Assembly (NCBI RefSeq): GCF_036178145.1
Contig: NZ_CP108067.1
Coordinates: forward strand, 4,154,001 to 4,218,000
DNA from: Streptomyces sp. NBC_00273
Lineage (GTDB): Bacteria > Actinomycetota > Actinomycetes > Streptomycetales > Streptomycetaceae
DNA: 64,000 nucleotides
Direction: 5' to 3'
How positions within the stretch are numbered: position 1 is the first letter of the stretch; every line of letters starts with the position of its first letter. The notes beneath the pieces are model-generated. The model was not told where the DNA came from, ran no database searches, and worked only from the letters and a program-made list of their open reading frames with translations. A program made the position numbers and the translations under genes. Shown here one piece after another: positions 42,195 to 51,175 of this stretch.

Positions 42195-42701
42195 TCACCC
42201 GTGGTCGTACACGGTCACTTCCACGTCGCGCGCGCACAACGTGTTGGCGATCAGCGGCTCGATGCGCGACCACTTGCCGCCGGCGAGCCCGCACCCGATG
42301 CGCGGCATGTGAACGCTCGCCCCGAGCTCGACGGCACGATCGGCGAGCGCGGCCAGACACCGCTCCACGGCGTCGTACCGAACGGGCGGCCCCCCGCTCC
42401 CGGTCCGAATGCCGCGCTGGCCGACCATGTTGGCCACCCACAGATCGGGCTTCACCTGCACCAACTGCACGGCGCCCAGCCCGAAGTCGTTCCCGCTGCG
42501 CCCCCGGTGCCAGGTCCGGTACGCGGCCTCGGGCTCGGCCCACCGGCGCGAAACGGCCACCACGAAGCCCTTCCCCCACCCCCCGAGGTCATTGCAGACG
42601 TGCGCGATGACCTTGGGCCCCTTGGCCTGGGGACTCGTCGCATCCCCGGCAATGATCCTGATCGGCTTCACACGTCGAACGATAGGCGCCCCCACTGACA
42701 C
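42195..42701 (-). CDS. macro domain protein
   Basis: 168 residues. IIAGDATSPQAKGPKVIAHV, CNDLGGWGKGFVVAVSRRW, VHMPRIGCGLAGGKWSRIEP is a macro domain of the stand-alone type that binds or hydrolyses ADP-ribose derivatives. Cytoplasmic. The GTG at 42701 has only a weak site; GTG codons at 42695 and 42671 are possible starts. Converges with the small membrane protein gene. Confidence 0.85.
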   Translation of the reverse strand: MSVGAPIVRRVKPIRIIAGDATSPQAKGPKVIAHVCNDLGGWGKGFVVAVSRRWAEPEAAYRTWHRGRSGNDFGLGAVQLVQVKPDLWVANMVGQRGIRTGSGGPPVRYDAVERCLAALADRAVELGASVHMPRIGCGLAGGKWSRIEPLIANTLCARDVEVTVYDHG

Positions 42702-42726
42702 CCCGAGGAACGGACGAGCCGCCCCC

Positions 42727-42960
42727 TCAGAGGTACTCGCGGGCGAACTCCACCGCCCATTCCACCGCCGCCAGCGGGACGCTGCCCGAGTGGGGGTCGA
42801 TGGCGAGGCGGGCCGATTCCCAGTCCTGGTCGTGTTCGCGGAAGATCGCGAAGCGGGCCTCCTCCAGGACCCCTTCCGGCCTGACCAGGAACTCGATCGC
42901 CCGGTCGTCGCCGTCCGTGCCGACCGTGGCGATCTCCATGTCGCCGACTACGAAAACCAC
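42727..42960 (-). CDS. small conserved acidic protein
   Basis: 77 residues: VVFVVGDMEIATVGTDGDDR, AIEFLVRPEGVLEEARFAIF, REHDQDWESARLAIDP and SGSVPLAAVEWAVEFAREYL. An alpha/beta fold of unknown function. The open frame continues upstream, but residues there are Arg/Gly-rich and shadow-like. The GTG at 42960 has GGAGCG upstream at usable spacing. Confidence 0.6.
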   Translation of the reverse strand: MVFVVGDMEIATVGTDGDDRAIEFLVRPEGVLEEARFAIFREHDQDWESARLAIDPHSGSVPLAAVEWAVEFAREYL

Positions 42961-43425
42961 TGTCCCGCGCTCCTCAGTTGCCGCCGTACACGTGCACCAG
43001 CAGGAAGAGCGCGATGAAGGACCGCTCCTGCCGCCACGAGGGCGCCCGCCACGGCGGCGATGGCCGCGGCGACCCGTTCGGTGCGCCGGCGGTGACCCGC
43101 CGGCTTCCACTCGCCCTGGTTCATGCGCCCAGCCTCCGCCGCGCCACGGGCGCCCGCATGAGTGTGCGTACTCATCCGGGGTACTCATGCGGCCTACCCG
43201 GTCACCATCGATCTACCCGACCACCTGGGGTGACGAGCGCAACACCATGCGCTCGCGCAGGCCCGCGCCCCACTCATTCCGCAGGTCGGAACGCAGGCGC
43301 GACCCCGGATTCCAAGGGGGGACCACTTCCCCACCCACCCATTGCCCGAAATGGGGCAAACCACCCTTCAAGCTTCTCTTCGAAAACACGCGTCAAGCCC
43401 GCACCCGGGCCCGTAAGCTCCCGAC
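42961..43425. other. no confident gene; promoter of the aminotransferase at right end
   Basis: A minus-strand frame from ATG 43124 (MNQGEWKPAGHRRRTERVAA) ends hydrophobically, but the most membrane-like text, SFIALFLLVHVYGGN (ending near 42974), lies in another frame with no start codon. It could be a decayed or misread small membrane protein gene. The right end carries the leaderless promoter of the aminotransferase. Confidence 0.4.
43414..43419 (+). promoter_or_regulatory. -10 element of a leaderless aminotransferase transcript
   Basis: TAAGCT ends 6 bases before the ATG at 43426 and no Shine-Dalgarno is present. Transcription would begin at or beside the start codon. Confidence 0.5.
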
Positions 43426-44637
43426 ATGCAGGTGATCCAGTCAACCAAACTCGCCAATGTCTGTTACGAGATCCGCGGCCCCGTGCTCGAAGAGGCGATG
43501 CGGCTCGAAGCAGCAGGTCATCGCATCCTCAAGCTCAACACGGGCAACCCCGCGGCCTTCGGCTTCGAGTGCCCGCCGGAGATCCTTGAGGACATGCTCC
43601 GCAACCTGGGCACCGCCCACGGTTACGGCGACGCGAAGGGGCTGCTCTCCGCGCGCCGCGCGGTCATGCAGCACTACCAGACCAAGGGCATCGACCTGGA
43701 CGTCGAGGACATCTACCTCGGCAACGGCGTCTCCGAGCTGATCCAGATGTCGATGCAGGCGCTGCTCGACGACGGCGACGAGGTCCTGGTCCCCGCGCCG
43801 GACTACCCGCTGTGGACCGCCTCCGTGTCCCTCGCCGGCGGCACGGCCGTGCACTACCGCTGCGACGAGCAGGCCGACTGGATGCCCGACCTCGCCGACA
43901 TCGAGCGCAAGGTCACCGATCGCACCAAGGCGATCGTCATCATCAACCCGAACAACCCGACCGGTGCCGTCTACGACGAAGAGATGCTGCGCGGGCTCAC
44001 GGACATCGCGCGCCGCCACAACCTGGTCGTCTGCTCGGACGAGATCTACGACCGGATCCTCTACGACGGCGCCGTGCACCACAACACCGCCGCCATCGCC
44101 CCGGACCTGCTGACGCTGACCTTCAACGGGCTCTCGAAGAACTACCGCGTCGCCGGCTACCGGGCCGGCTGGATGGCGGTCTGCGGCCCCAAGAAGCACG
44201 CCGCCTGCTACATCGAGGGCCTCACGGTCCTGGCCAACATGCGCCTGTGCGCGAACATGCCCTCGCAGCACGCCGTGGCCACCGCGCTCGGCGGCCGGCA
44301 GTCGATCGAGGACCTGGTCCTGCCCGGCGGGCGGATCCTGGAGCAGCGCAACGTCGCGTACGACCTGCTCACCCAGATCCCGGGCGTCACCTGCGTGAAG
44401 CCGAAGGGCGCGCTGTACGCCTTCCCGCGACTGGACCCGTCCGTCTACAAGATCAAGGACGACCGGCAGATGGTCCTGGACCTACTGCGGGCCGAGAAGA
44501 TCATGGTGGTGCACGGCACGGGCTTCAACTGGCCCGAGCCCGACCACTTCCGGATCGTGACCCTGCCGAACGCCAAGGACCTGGCCGATGCGGTGACCCG
44601 GATCGGGAACTTCCTCGACGGCTACAGCCAGCTGTAG
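43426..44637 (+). CDS. alaA: alanine-type PLP aminotransferase (class I)
   Basis: A 403-residue fold-type I aminotransferase, probably glutamate-pyruvate (alanine) aminotransferase of the AlaA/AlaT group. Landmarks: LNTGNPAAFGFECPPEILED, GYGDAKGLLSARRAVMQHYQ, YLGNGVSELIQMSMQALLDD, IINPNNPTGAVYDEEM, SDEIYDRILYDG, and the PLP-lysine motif LTFNGLSKNYRVAGYRAGWM. The C-terminal FRIVTLPNAKDLADAVTRIG carries the substrate Arg. The ATG at 43426 lacks a ribosome site and probably starts a leaderless mRNA. A strong hairpin follows. Confidence 0.9.
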   Translation: MQVIQSTKLANVCYEIRGPVLEEAMRLEAAGHRILKLNTGNPAAFGFECPPEILEDMLRNLGTAHGYGDAKGLLSARRAVMQHYQTKGIDLDVEDIYLGNGVSELIQMSMQALLDDGDEVLVPAPDYPLWTASVSLAGGTAVHYRCDEQADWMPDLADIERKVTDRTKAIVIINPNNPTGAVYDEEMLRGLTDIARRHNLVVCSDEIYDRILYDGAVHHNTAAIAPDLLTLTFNGLSKNYRVAGYRAGWMAVCGPKKHAACYIEGLTVLANMRLCANMPSQHAVATALGGRQSIEDLVLPGGRILEQRNVAYDLLTQIPGVTCVKPKGALYAFPRLDPSVYKIKDDRQMVLDLLRAEKIMVVHGTGFNWPEPDHFRIVTLPNAKDLADAVTRIGNFLDGYSQL

Positions 44638-44648
44638 CGACGCACGGG

Positions 44649-44679
44649 GCGTCTCGCCGGAGTCCAGCCGGCGAGACGC
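44649..44679 (+). terminator. terminator after the aminotransferase
   Basis: Perfect 12-bp stem GCGTCTCGCCGG/CCGGCGAGACGC with a 7-base loop. Confidence 0.85.
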
Positions 44680-44760
44680 ACACCCCAACGGCAGGATTCA
44701 GCTCAACTTTAGAACGGATCCAATGTAGGATGGCTTCCTGACCACGCAGGAGGCCGCCCC

Positions 44761-45153
44761 ATGTACGAGCCGATCCGCACGAAGCCGGTCGTCCACCGCA
44801 TGGGCGCCACTCCGGCCGACTACCCGCACAGCAGCCGCGGCGAAGCGCTGGACATCCAGCTCGCCGGCCACCTCGCGGCCCTGCTCGCCGTCACCGACGA
44901 GCTCGGGCTCGACGAAGGCGCCGCCGAGATCGCCGCCCAGGTCGCACGACTGCGCGGGACCCAGCCCGCCCGTGCGCCGCGCCACTCCGCCGAGGACATC
45001 GCCGCGCTGCACCAGCGCGCCCACGACCTCGCCGCCCGCGCGCTCCTCGTCGCCGCTTCCCGCGCCGACACCACCGTCGCGATCCTCGCCGCCGAGCGCA
45101 TGGACGCGCACGCCGCCGCCCTGGCGTCCTCGGACCTGGCCGGCGCCCTCTAG
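44761..45153 (+). CDS. small conserved protein, SCO4983-like
   Basis: 130 residues, helical, Ala-rich, cytoplasmic. MYEPIRTKPVVHRMGATPAD, YPHSSRGEALDIQLAGHLAA, LLAVTDELGL. From memory it matches the uncharacterised SCO4983 family. AGGAGG lies 8 bases before ATG 44761, and TAGGAT at 44726-44731 is a -10 candidate. Confidence 0.75.
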   Translation: MYEPIRTKPVVHRMGATPADYPHSSRGEALDIQLAGHLAALLAVTDELGLDEGAAEIAAQVARLRGTQPARAPRHSAEDIAALHQRAHDLAARALLVAASRADTTVAILAAERMDAHAAALASSDLAGAL

Positions 45154-45154
45154 A

Positions 45155-45173
45155 CGGCCCCGGTCCGGGGCCG
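45155..45173 (+). terminator. terminator directly after the SCO4983-like stop
   Basis: CGGCCCCG/CGGGGCCG stem with a 3-base loop, one base past the TAG. Confidence 0.65.
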
Positions 45174-45363
45174 CGGAGGCTCCGGACCGGGTGCCATGCT
45201 CGATGCGCGAGGGCCTGCGGCATGGGCGGGAATTGGACAGAATCCGTTGCTCCGAACACGATGATGGCTGAAAGATCGCGGTTGCCCGGGGGAGGCCGCT
45301 CCACATGCTCCATCTCCTCCACTCCGCTTCGTCCCCGTTCGAGCATTCTGGAGAGATTCGCGC

Positions 45364-46008
45364 ATGAGCTTCGGCGACCCGAACAATCCCTACGGCCAGC
45401 AGCCCCCGCAGGGCCAGCCCGGCCAGCAGGCACCGCAGGGCGTGCCCCCGCAGTACGGCTACCCGCAGCAGCCGCCGCAGGGCGCCGTCCCGCAGTACGG
45501 CTACCCGCAGCAGGCCCCGCCGCCGTACGGCGCCTACCCGCCGCCGGGGATGCACGCGCCGGGCATGCCGGGCTCGGGGATGCCGCCGCTGGCCCACTGG
45601 GGTCTGCGCGTGGGTGCGACCCTGCTCGACGGACTGATCATCGTGGGCCCGATGTACGCCCTGATCGGTCTCGGCGCGGCCGTCGCCAGCGACGAGTCGA
45701 CCGAGGCGATCGCCGGCATCCTCAGCATGATCGGCGTGCTGTACACGTTCGGCATGTTCCTCTTCCAGAAGTACCGGGAAGGCACCACCGGCCAGACGAT
45801 CGGCAAGAAGATCGTCGGCATCAGCGTGCACCGCGAGGCCGACGGGGCCACGCTCGGCTTCGGCATGGCGCTCGTCCGCTGGCTGGCGCACTTCCTCGAC
45901 GGCATCGCCTGCTACATCGGCTACCTGTGGCCGCTGTGGGACGAGAAGAAGCAGACCTTCGCCGACAAGGTGTGCGGCACCGTCGTCATCAAGGCGAACA
46001 ACGGCTGA
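45364..46008 (+). CDS. RDD family membrane protein with Gln/Pro/Tyr-rich N-terminus
   Basis: 214 residues. Residues 8-70 are a flexible PQYGYPQQ-type repeat region, likely cytoplasmic. The RDD domain follows: GLRVGATLLDGLIIVGPMYA, TGQTIGKKIVGISVHREADG and LGFGMALVRWLAHFLDG, with three membrane segments. Some RDD proteins act as Na+/H+ or other antiporters; most are unassigned. The start ATG at 45364 follows GGAGAG. Confidence 0.87.
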   Translation: MSFGDPNNPYGQQPPQGQPGQQAPQGVPPQYGYPQQPPQGAVPQYGYPQQAPPPYGAYPPPGMHAPGMPGSGMPPLAHWGLRVGATLLDGLIIVGPMYALIGLGAAVASDESTEAIAGILSMIGVLYTFGMFLFQKYREGTTGQTIGKKIVGISVHREADGATLGFGMALVRWLAHFLDGIACYIGYLWPLWDEKKQTFADKVCGTVVIKANNG

Positions 46009-46053
46009 TCGCCCCACGGTGAGGACCGGTGGCGGCTGACGGCACCACGACCT

Positions 46054-46482
46054 TCAGGCCGCCCGCGCGAACTCCGCGCCGGCGACCCCGCACCAGGGCA
46101 CCGTCGCCACCGGCCACACCGGGCCGACCGCCTCCCCGTACTCGGTCGCGCCCGGGGCCACGCCCGGGATCTTCACCAGCGCCTGCGCGGCCCGCCCCTG
46201 CGGGTCCGCTTCGGCGCGGTCGCGGAACTCCACCGTGACGACGTACGCGCCGGGACCCTCGACCCGCCCGGTCGCCTCCACCGCCGCCACCACCCGGCGG
46301 CTGGCCGGATCGATTCGGCACCCGGTGACCCGTACGTCCTCCACCGCCGCCCGCGGCGGCGGCTGCGGCGGATCGCCACCGCTCGCCCACACGTACAGAC
46401 CCAGCGGGGCGAACACCAGCAGCCCGGCCACCGTCACCAGGCCGACCAGCCAGCCCTGCCATTTCAACGTGCTCACGCCCAT
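46054..46482 (-). CDS. membrane-anchored protein, unknown
   Basis: 142 residues. One N-terminal helix (GWLVGLVTVAGLLVFAPLGLYVW) anchors an extracytoplasmic beta-rich domain (VRVTGCRIDPASRRVVAAVE, AYVVTVEFRDRAEADPQGRA) with Cys in TGCRID and VPWCGVAG that may pair. It resembles small FxLYD/immunoglobulin-like domains. It converges with the RDD gene and is divergent from the binding-protein/TelA module. Confidence 0.7.
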   Translation of the reverse strand: MGVSTLKWQGWLVGLVTVAGLLVFAPLGLYVWASGGDPPQPPPRAAVEDVRVTGCRIDPASRRVVAAVEATGRVEGPGAYVVTVEFRDRAEADPQGRAAQALVKIPGVAPGATEYGEAVGPVWPVATVPWCGVAGAEFARAA

Positions 46483-46619
46483 GCCCCGATCCTTCCGGGC
46501 CACCGCCCCGCCCACCAGCACCCGAGGGCCCACACAGCATTTCGAAGTGGGACCGCCTGGACACCTGACGTTCATTCAAGTTGGCGCGGAATGTGGGTTT
46601 CCGCGAGCACGCTGCACCC

Positions 46620-47714
46620 GTGAGACGCATCCTAGGAATCGTCCTGGGCCTCCTCCTGATCGGCGGCGTGCTCTACGTCGTCGGGTTCCAGGGGCAGGAT
46701 CACCCAGAAACCACGGCAACGAAGACCGTGCGTGGCGTCATCGGCTCGGAGAAGTCCGAATTCTTCCGCGACCCCGACGTCGTCAAGGCCCTTGCCGCCA
46801 AGGGCTACACCGTCAAGACGGAGACCTCGGGCTCCTGGGCGATGGACCAACTCGCCCTCAAGGAGTTCGACTTCGCCTTCCCCAGCAGCAGTGAACCCGC
46901 CAAGGAGGTCGCGGCAGCCGCCGGGCTCAAAGGGGTCCAGGAGACCAAGCCGTTCTTCTCCCCCCTCGTCGTCATCGCGCGCGCCGGCGCGGCCAAGGTG
47001 CTGGCCGACAACGGCCTCGCCAAGATGACCGGCAAGAACTCGGGGACCCTGCTCATGGGCCCCTTCCTCAAGGCCGCCGGCGAGGACCGCACCTGGCAGC
47101 AACTGCCCGGCTCCGCGGCCCACGCCGAGCTGACCGGCACGGTGTTCATCAAGACCACCGACCCGTCCTCCTCCAACTCCGGCGCCCTCTTCCTCGCCGC
47201 CACGTCCAACGTGGCGAACGGCAACACCGTGGTCGCCGACGACGCCGGCATCGCCCGCACCGCGCCGCTGATGCGCAAGCTGATCTCCGTCCAGGGCGCA
47301 CTGGAGCCCAGCACCGACGACCCCTTCCGGGCCTTCATCAGCGGCAGCGGCGAACCGCTGATCCTGGTGTACGAGTCGCAGGTGGCCTCGCTGCTGATGC
47401 AGAAGCAGGATCCGGGCGACATGGTCGTGCTCTACCCGGACACCACCGTCAACTCGGCGCACACCTTCGTGCCGCTCACCGAGCGGGCGAGGGAGCTGGG
47501 CGCCCTCCTCGCCACCGATCCGAAGCTGCGCGAGCTGGCCGTGTTCCGCGGGTTCCGCCCGCAGGAGGGCGTGGCCGAGTTCGCCGCCGCGACGGCTCCG
47601 CACACCGCCTACCTCAACACGGGGCTGACCGGCATCCGCCAGGTCGGCACGCCCACCGTCAAGATCCTGATGGCGCTGGCCCAGCGCGCCAAGGGCCAGG
47701 GGGACACGCCATGA
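46620..47714 (+). CDS. membrane-anchored substrate-binding-like protein (module gene 1)
   Basis: 364 residues. A single N-terminal helix (ILGIVLGLLLIGGVLYVVGF) anchors a periplasmic-binding-protein fold of the type II/SBP_bac_11 sort: GVIGSEKSEFFRDPDVVKAL, LKEFDFAFPSSSEPAKEVAA, IKTTDPSSSNSGALFLAATS and DPFRAFISGSGEPLILVYES. The phrase TDPSSSNSG recurs as TDPVRSNSG in gene 3 of the module, so the two are related. No transporter genes are adjacent. The GTG at 46620 has a weak ribosome site. It overlaps the TelA gene by 4 bp. Confidence 0.8.
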   Translation: MRRILGIVLGLLLIGGVLYVVGFQGQDHPETTATKTVRGVIGSEKSEFFRDPDVVKALAAKGYTVKTETSGSWAMDQLALKEFDFAFPSSSEPAKEVAAAAGLKGVQETKPFFSPLVVIARAGAAKVLADNGLAKMTGKNSGTLLMGPFLKAAGEDRTWQQLPGSAAHAELTGTVFIKTTDPSSSNSGALFLAATSNVANGNTVVADDAGIARTAPLMRKLISVQGALEPSTDDPFRAFISGSGEPLILVYESQVASLLMQKQDPGDMVVLYPDTTVNSAHTFVPLTERARELGALLATDPKLRELAVFRGFRPQEGVAEFAAATAPHTAYLNTGLTGIRQVGTPTVKILMALAQRAKGQGDTP

Positions 47715-48898
47715 CACTGACACCGCCCGAGGACACGTCCTTCCACCTGAGCCCTCCGGAACCCGTCGCCCCCGTACGCAAGGAACAGGCCGCCGGGCTG
47801 GTCCCGCTCCAGGACGGCGTCCGCGAGGAGATGGCCCGCCGGGCCGGGGAGTACGTCGGCTCGCTCGCCGCGATCGACGCCCGCTCCCCCGAGTTCGCCC
47901 GGCGCATCGGCGAAATAGCCGCCCTGGGCCAGGCCGACATCCGCAGCGCCGCCCAGCAGTCCAACCGGATGCTGGAGCGGGCCGTGCGCTCGCTCGGCTC
48001 CGACGGCGGCGGTGACGCCCAGGCCCGGGTCGCCGGCTCCCTCGTGGAGCTGCGGCGCACGGTCGAGGACCTCGACCCGCGGGACGCGCCCGCCAAGGGC
48101 GCCCGCAAGCTGCTCGCGAAGCTGCCGGGGGGCAACAAGTTCCGCGACCACGTGGCGAAGTACGCCTCCTCGCAGGCCACCCTCAACAAGATCGTGGGCT
48201 CGCTCCGCAGCGGTCAGGACGAGCTGCGCCGCGACAACGCGGCCCTGCACACCGAGCGCGCGCGCCTGTGGGAGACGATGGGCAAGCTCCAGGAGTACGC
48301 CGTCCTGACCGAGGCCCTGGACGGCGCCGTCGAGCAGCGGGTCGCCGAGGCGGAGCACACCGATCCGGGTACGGCCGACACCATGCGCGCGGACGTGCTC
48401 TTCCCGGTCCGGCAGAAGCACCAGGACCTGCTGACACAGCTGGCCGTCTGCGCCCAGGGTTACCTGGCGATGGACGTGGTCCGGCGCAGCAACGACGAGC
48501 TGATCAAGGGCGTCGACCGGGCCGCCACCACCACCGTGTCCGCGCTGCGGATCGCCGTGATGCTGGCCTCGGCCCTCGAACGCCAGCGCACGGTGATCGA
48601 GCAGGTCAACGCCCTGAAGGGGACCACCGAGGAGCTGATCCGGGGCAACGCGGAGATGCTGTCCACGCAGAGCGGCGAGATCCAGCGGATCGCGGCCGAT
48701 CCGGCGGTGGGCGCGGAGACGCTGCGGACGGCGTTCGCGCAGATCTACAAGACGCTGGACGCGATCGACGCCTTCAAGGTGCAGGCGACGCAGAACATGG
48801 CGGCGACGGTGGAGTCGCTGGCCGGTGAGCTGCACGGCGCGTCGGCGTACCTCGCGCGGACGCGGACCGCCGGTGCGCTCGAGGGCGGTGACCGGTGA
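47711..48898 (+). CDS. TelA/toxic-anion-resistance family protein (module gene 2)
   Basis: 395 residues, soluble, almost wholly helical with coiled-coil potential. SPEFARRIGEIAALGQADIR, SAAQQSNRMLERAV, LLAKLPGGNKFRDHVAKYAS and VRRSNDELIKGVDRAATTTV are TelA/KlaA family features. These proteins accompany Ter-type stress systems and give tellurite or phage/colicin tolerance in some bacteria, mechanism unknown. Overlaps both neighbours (ATGA with gene 1, GTGA with gene 3). Confidence 0.88.
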   Translation: MTLTPPEDTSFHLSPPEPVAPVRKEQAAGLVPLQDGVREEMARRAGEYVGSLAAIDARSPEFARRIGEIAALGQADIRSAAQQSNRMLERAVRSLGSDGGGDAQARVAGSLVELRRTVEDLDPRDAPAKGARKLLAKLPGGNKFRDHVAKYASSQATLNKIVGSLRSGQDELRRDNAALHTERARLWETMGKLQEYAVLTEALDGAVEQRVAEAEHTDPGTADTMRADVLFPVRQKHQDLLTQLAVCAQGYLAMDVVRRSNDELIKGVDRAATTTVSALRIAVMLASALERQRTVIEQVNALKGTTEELIRGNAEMLSTQSGEIQRIAADPAVGAETLRTAFAQIYKTLDAIDAFKVQATQNMAATVESLAGELHGASAYLARTRTAGALEGGDR

Positions 48899-50562
48899 GC
48901 GCGGCCGGGCGGGTACGCGTGGCGGCGGGGGCCCCGCCCCGGCCCCCGCGCCCCGGGCGTCGGCGGGGCCGGACGGGCTTCGCGCTCGCCCTCGTCGCGC
49001 TCGCGGCGGCTACGGCCTGCACCTCCGGGGGTGCGGCCGGGCCGACGGAGACGGCTTACAAGGAGGGCACGCTGCGGGTGCTGGCCTCCAGTGAGCTCGC
49101 GGACATGGAGCCGGTGCTGGAGCAGGCCCGGAAGGCGACCGGGGTCACCGTGAAGCTGACCTGGTCCGGGACGCTGGACGCCGCCGAGCAGGTCGCCTCC
49201 GGCCGGGCCGACGGCACGTACGACGCGATCTGGCTCTCCTCCAACGACTACCTGCGGCTGCGGCCCGAGGCCGCCGGGAAGCTCTCCAGCGAGACGCCGG
49301 TGATGTCCTCGCCCGTCGCCCTCGGCGTGAAGCCGGAGGCGCTGGCCCGACTCGGCTGGAAGCCCGAGGAGGTCACCTGGCCGGCGGTGCACGAGGCCGT
49401 AGCCGCGGGGAAGCTGACGTACGGGATGACCGACCCGGTGCGTTCCAACTCGGGTTTCTCCGCGCTGGTCTCGGTGGCCTCGGGGCTGTCGGGCGCACAG
49501 GCGGCGCTGAGCGACGCGGACGTGAAGGCGGCCACGCCCCGGCTGAAGGAGTTCTTCGCCGGGCAGAAGCTGACCTCGGGCTCCTCGGGCTGGCTCGTCA
49601 CCGCGTACGGCAAGCGCGGGGACGTGGACGCGCTGGTGAACTACGAGTCGGTGCTGCTGTCCATGAACCGGGACGCGAAGGGCGCCGGAGCTCCGCTGAC
49701 GGTGGTCCGGCCGCGCGACGGTGTGGTCACCGCCCACTACCCGCTCACCCTGCTGACCTCGGCCCCGGCCGGGGCCCGTGATGCGGGGCGGGCGCTGACG
49801 GACTACCTGCGGGGCCCGGAGGCGCAGCAGGCGATCACCGAGCGGACCTTCCGCCGCCCGGTCGCGGCCGGGGTGGCCCCGGCCGCCGGGCTGGACCAGG
49901 AGAAGCGGCGCGAGCTGCCGTTCCCCGGTTCGCGCGTCGTCGCCGACGGGCTGCTGGCCTCGTACGAGAACGAGCTGCGCCGGCCCTCGCGGACCGTCTA
50001 CGTCCTGGACACCTCGGGTTCGATGAGCGAGGAGGACCGGATCGGGCGGCTGAAGTCGGCGCTCACCGATCTGACGGGCTCGGGGAGTTCGGGCACCGGG
50101 CAGCGGTTCCGGGACCGCGAGGAGGTGACGCTGCTGCCCTTCGGGTCGAAGGTGAAGAAGGTGAGCACGCACGTGGTGGAGCCGGGCAATCCGGGGCCGG
50201 CCCTGGACGCGATCCGCCGTGACGTGAAGTCGCTGGAACCGGACGGCGGGACGGCGGTCTACGGGAGCCTGGAGGCGGCGTACCAGCAGCTGGGCAAGGG
50301 CCCCGCCGACGCCTTCACCTCGATCGTGCTGATGACGGACGGCGAGAACACCGAGGGCGTCGGGGCCAAGCACTTCGACTCCTTCTACGCGGGGCTGCCG
50401 GAGGCGCAGAAGCGGACGCCGGTCTTCGCCGTGCTGTTCGGCGACTCGGACCGCAAGGAGCTCACCCACATCACCGAACTGACCGGCGGCCGGCTCTTCG
50501 ACGCCACTGGCGGGACCGGTTCGCTGGCCGGAGCCTTCGAGGAGATCCGTGGCTACCAGTAG
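48895..50562 (+). CDS. binding-protein and VWA domain lipoprotein (module gene 3)
   Basis: 555 residues. The N-terminus has an Arg-rich stretch, a hydrophobic helix and lipobox-like AATACTSGG (Cys near 42). Residues ~55-340 are an SBP_bac_11 domain (GTLRVLASSELADMEPVLEQ, GKLTYGMTDPVRSNSGFSAL, LTLLTSAPAGARDAGRALTD). Residues ~365-550 are a von Willebrand A domain with intact MIDAS DTSGSM and later LMTDGEN, so it binds a divalent metal and probably a protein partner outside the membrane. The frame overlaps gene 2 (GTGA) and gene 4 by 14 bp. Confidence 0.87.
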   Translation: MSAAGRVRVAAGAPPRPPRPGRRRGRTGFALALVALAAATACTSGGAAGPTETAYKEGTLRVLASSELADMEPVLEQARKATGVTVKLTWSGTLDAAEQVASGRADGTYDAIWLSSNDYLRLRPEAAGKLSSETPVMSSPVALGVKPEALARLGWKPEEVTWPAVHEAVAAGKLTYGMTDPVRSNSGFSALVSVASGLSGAQAALSDADVKAATPRLKEFFAGQKLTSGSSGWLVTAYGKRGDVDALVNYESVLLSMNRDAKGAGAPLTVVRPRDGVVTAHYPLTLLTSAPAGARDAGRALTDYLRGPEAQQAITERTFRRPVAAGVAPAAGLDQEKRRELPFPGSRVVADGLLASYENELRRPSRTVYVLDTSGSMSEEDRIGRLKSALTDLTGSGSSGTGQRFRDREEVTLLPFGSKVKKVSTHVVEPGNPGPALDAIRRDVKSLEPDGGTAVYGSLEAAYQQLGKGPADAFTSIVLMTDGENTEGVGAKHFDSFYAGLPEAQKRTPVFAVLFGDSDRKELTHITELTGGRLFDATGGTGSLAGAFEEIRGYQ

Positions 50563-51160
50563 GGCGACCGGGGTGCTGACGTACCTGGAGTCGAAGAAGA
50601 ACCTGGCCGGCTCCGCCTGCGGCCTGGTCGGCCTGGCCCTCACCCTCGCCGGGGTGGCCGGTGCGTACTGGCCGGTGGTGATCGCGGGGCTGTACGGGGC
50701 GGGCGCGCTGATCGCCCCGCCGGAGCGGACGGCGCCGCCGCCCTTCGACCCGCGTGAGGAGCTCGGCGTACTGGGCGAGGACCTCGGGCGGCTGCGGGCG
50801 TACGTCGCCGAGGTGGAGCTGCCCTCGGGGGCGACGGAGGCGCTCGCCGAGCTGCTGGAGCTGTACGGGGCGCTGCTGGAGCCCGGGTGGGTGGCCGATG
50901 TGCTGGTCAGCGAGTCGGAGGCGGTGCACGCGGTGTCCCGGGCGGTCCGGCAGGACGTGCCGGAGAGCGTGGACGCGTACAACCGGACCCGCTGGTGGAG
51001 CCGGATGGCGCCGGGCGGGGAGTCGCCGGAGCAGCACCTGGAGCGGCAGTTGGGGCTGCTGCGCGAGGAGGCGCAACGCGTAACGGCGGGCCTCCACGAG
51101 GTGGAGGCCCGCCGTCAACAGACGCACACGGCCTACCTGGAGGAGCGCGGACGCTCCTGA
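50549..51160 (+). CDS. XpaC-like membrane protein (module gene 4)
   Basis: 203 residues. Two close hydrophobic segments (SACGLVGLALTLAGVAGAYW, PVVIAGLYGAGALIAPPER) precede a cytoplasmic helical domain (EELGVLGEDLGRLRAYVAEV, EQHLERQLGLLREEAQRVTA). XpaC proteins with this outline are encoded beside TelA in Firmicutes; similarity here is by architecture and context, not by a decisive motif. GTG start at 50549, inside the end of gene 3. Confidence 0.7.
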   Translation: MATSRATGVLTYLESKKNLAGSACGLVGLALTLAGVAGAYWPVVIAGLYGAGALIAPPERTAPPPFDPREELGVLGEDLGRLRAYVAEVELPSGATEALAELLELYGALLEPGWVADVLVSESEAVHAVSRAVRQDVPESVDAYNRTRWWSRMAPGGESPEQHLERQLGLLREEAQRVTAGLHEVEARRQQTHTAYLEERGRS

Positions 51161-51175
51161 GGTCGGTCATGTGCT

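Noticed and set aside
42948..43124. 58-residue minus-strand frame MNQGEWKPAGHRRRTERVAA
   Set aside because: Plausible start, but the membrane-like end SFIALFLLVHVYGGN is in a different frame without a start codon. Could be a frameshifted small gene; not strong enough to call.
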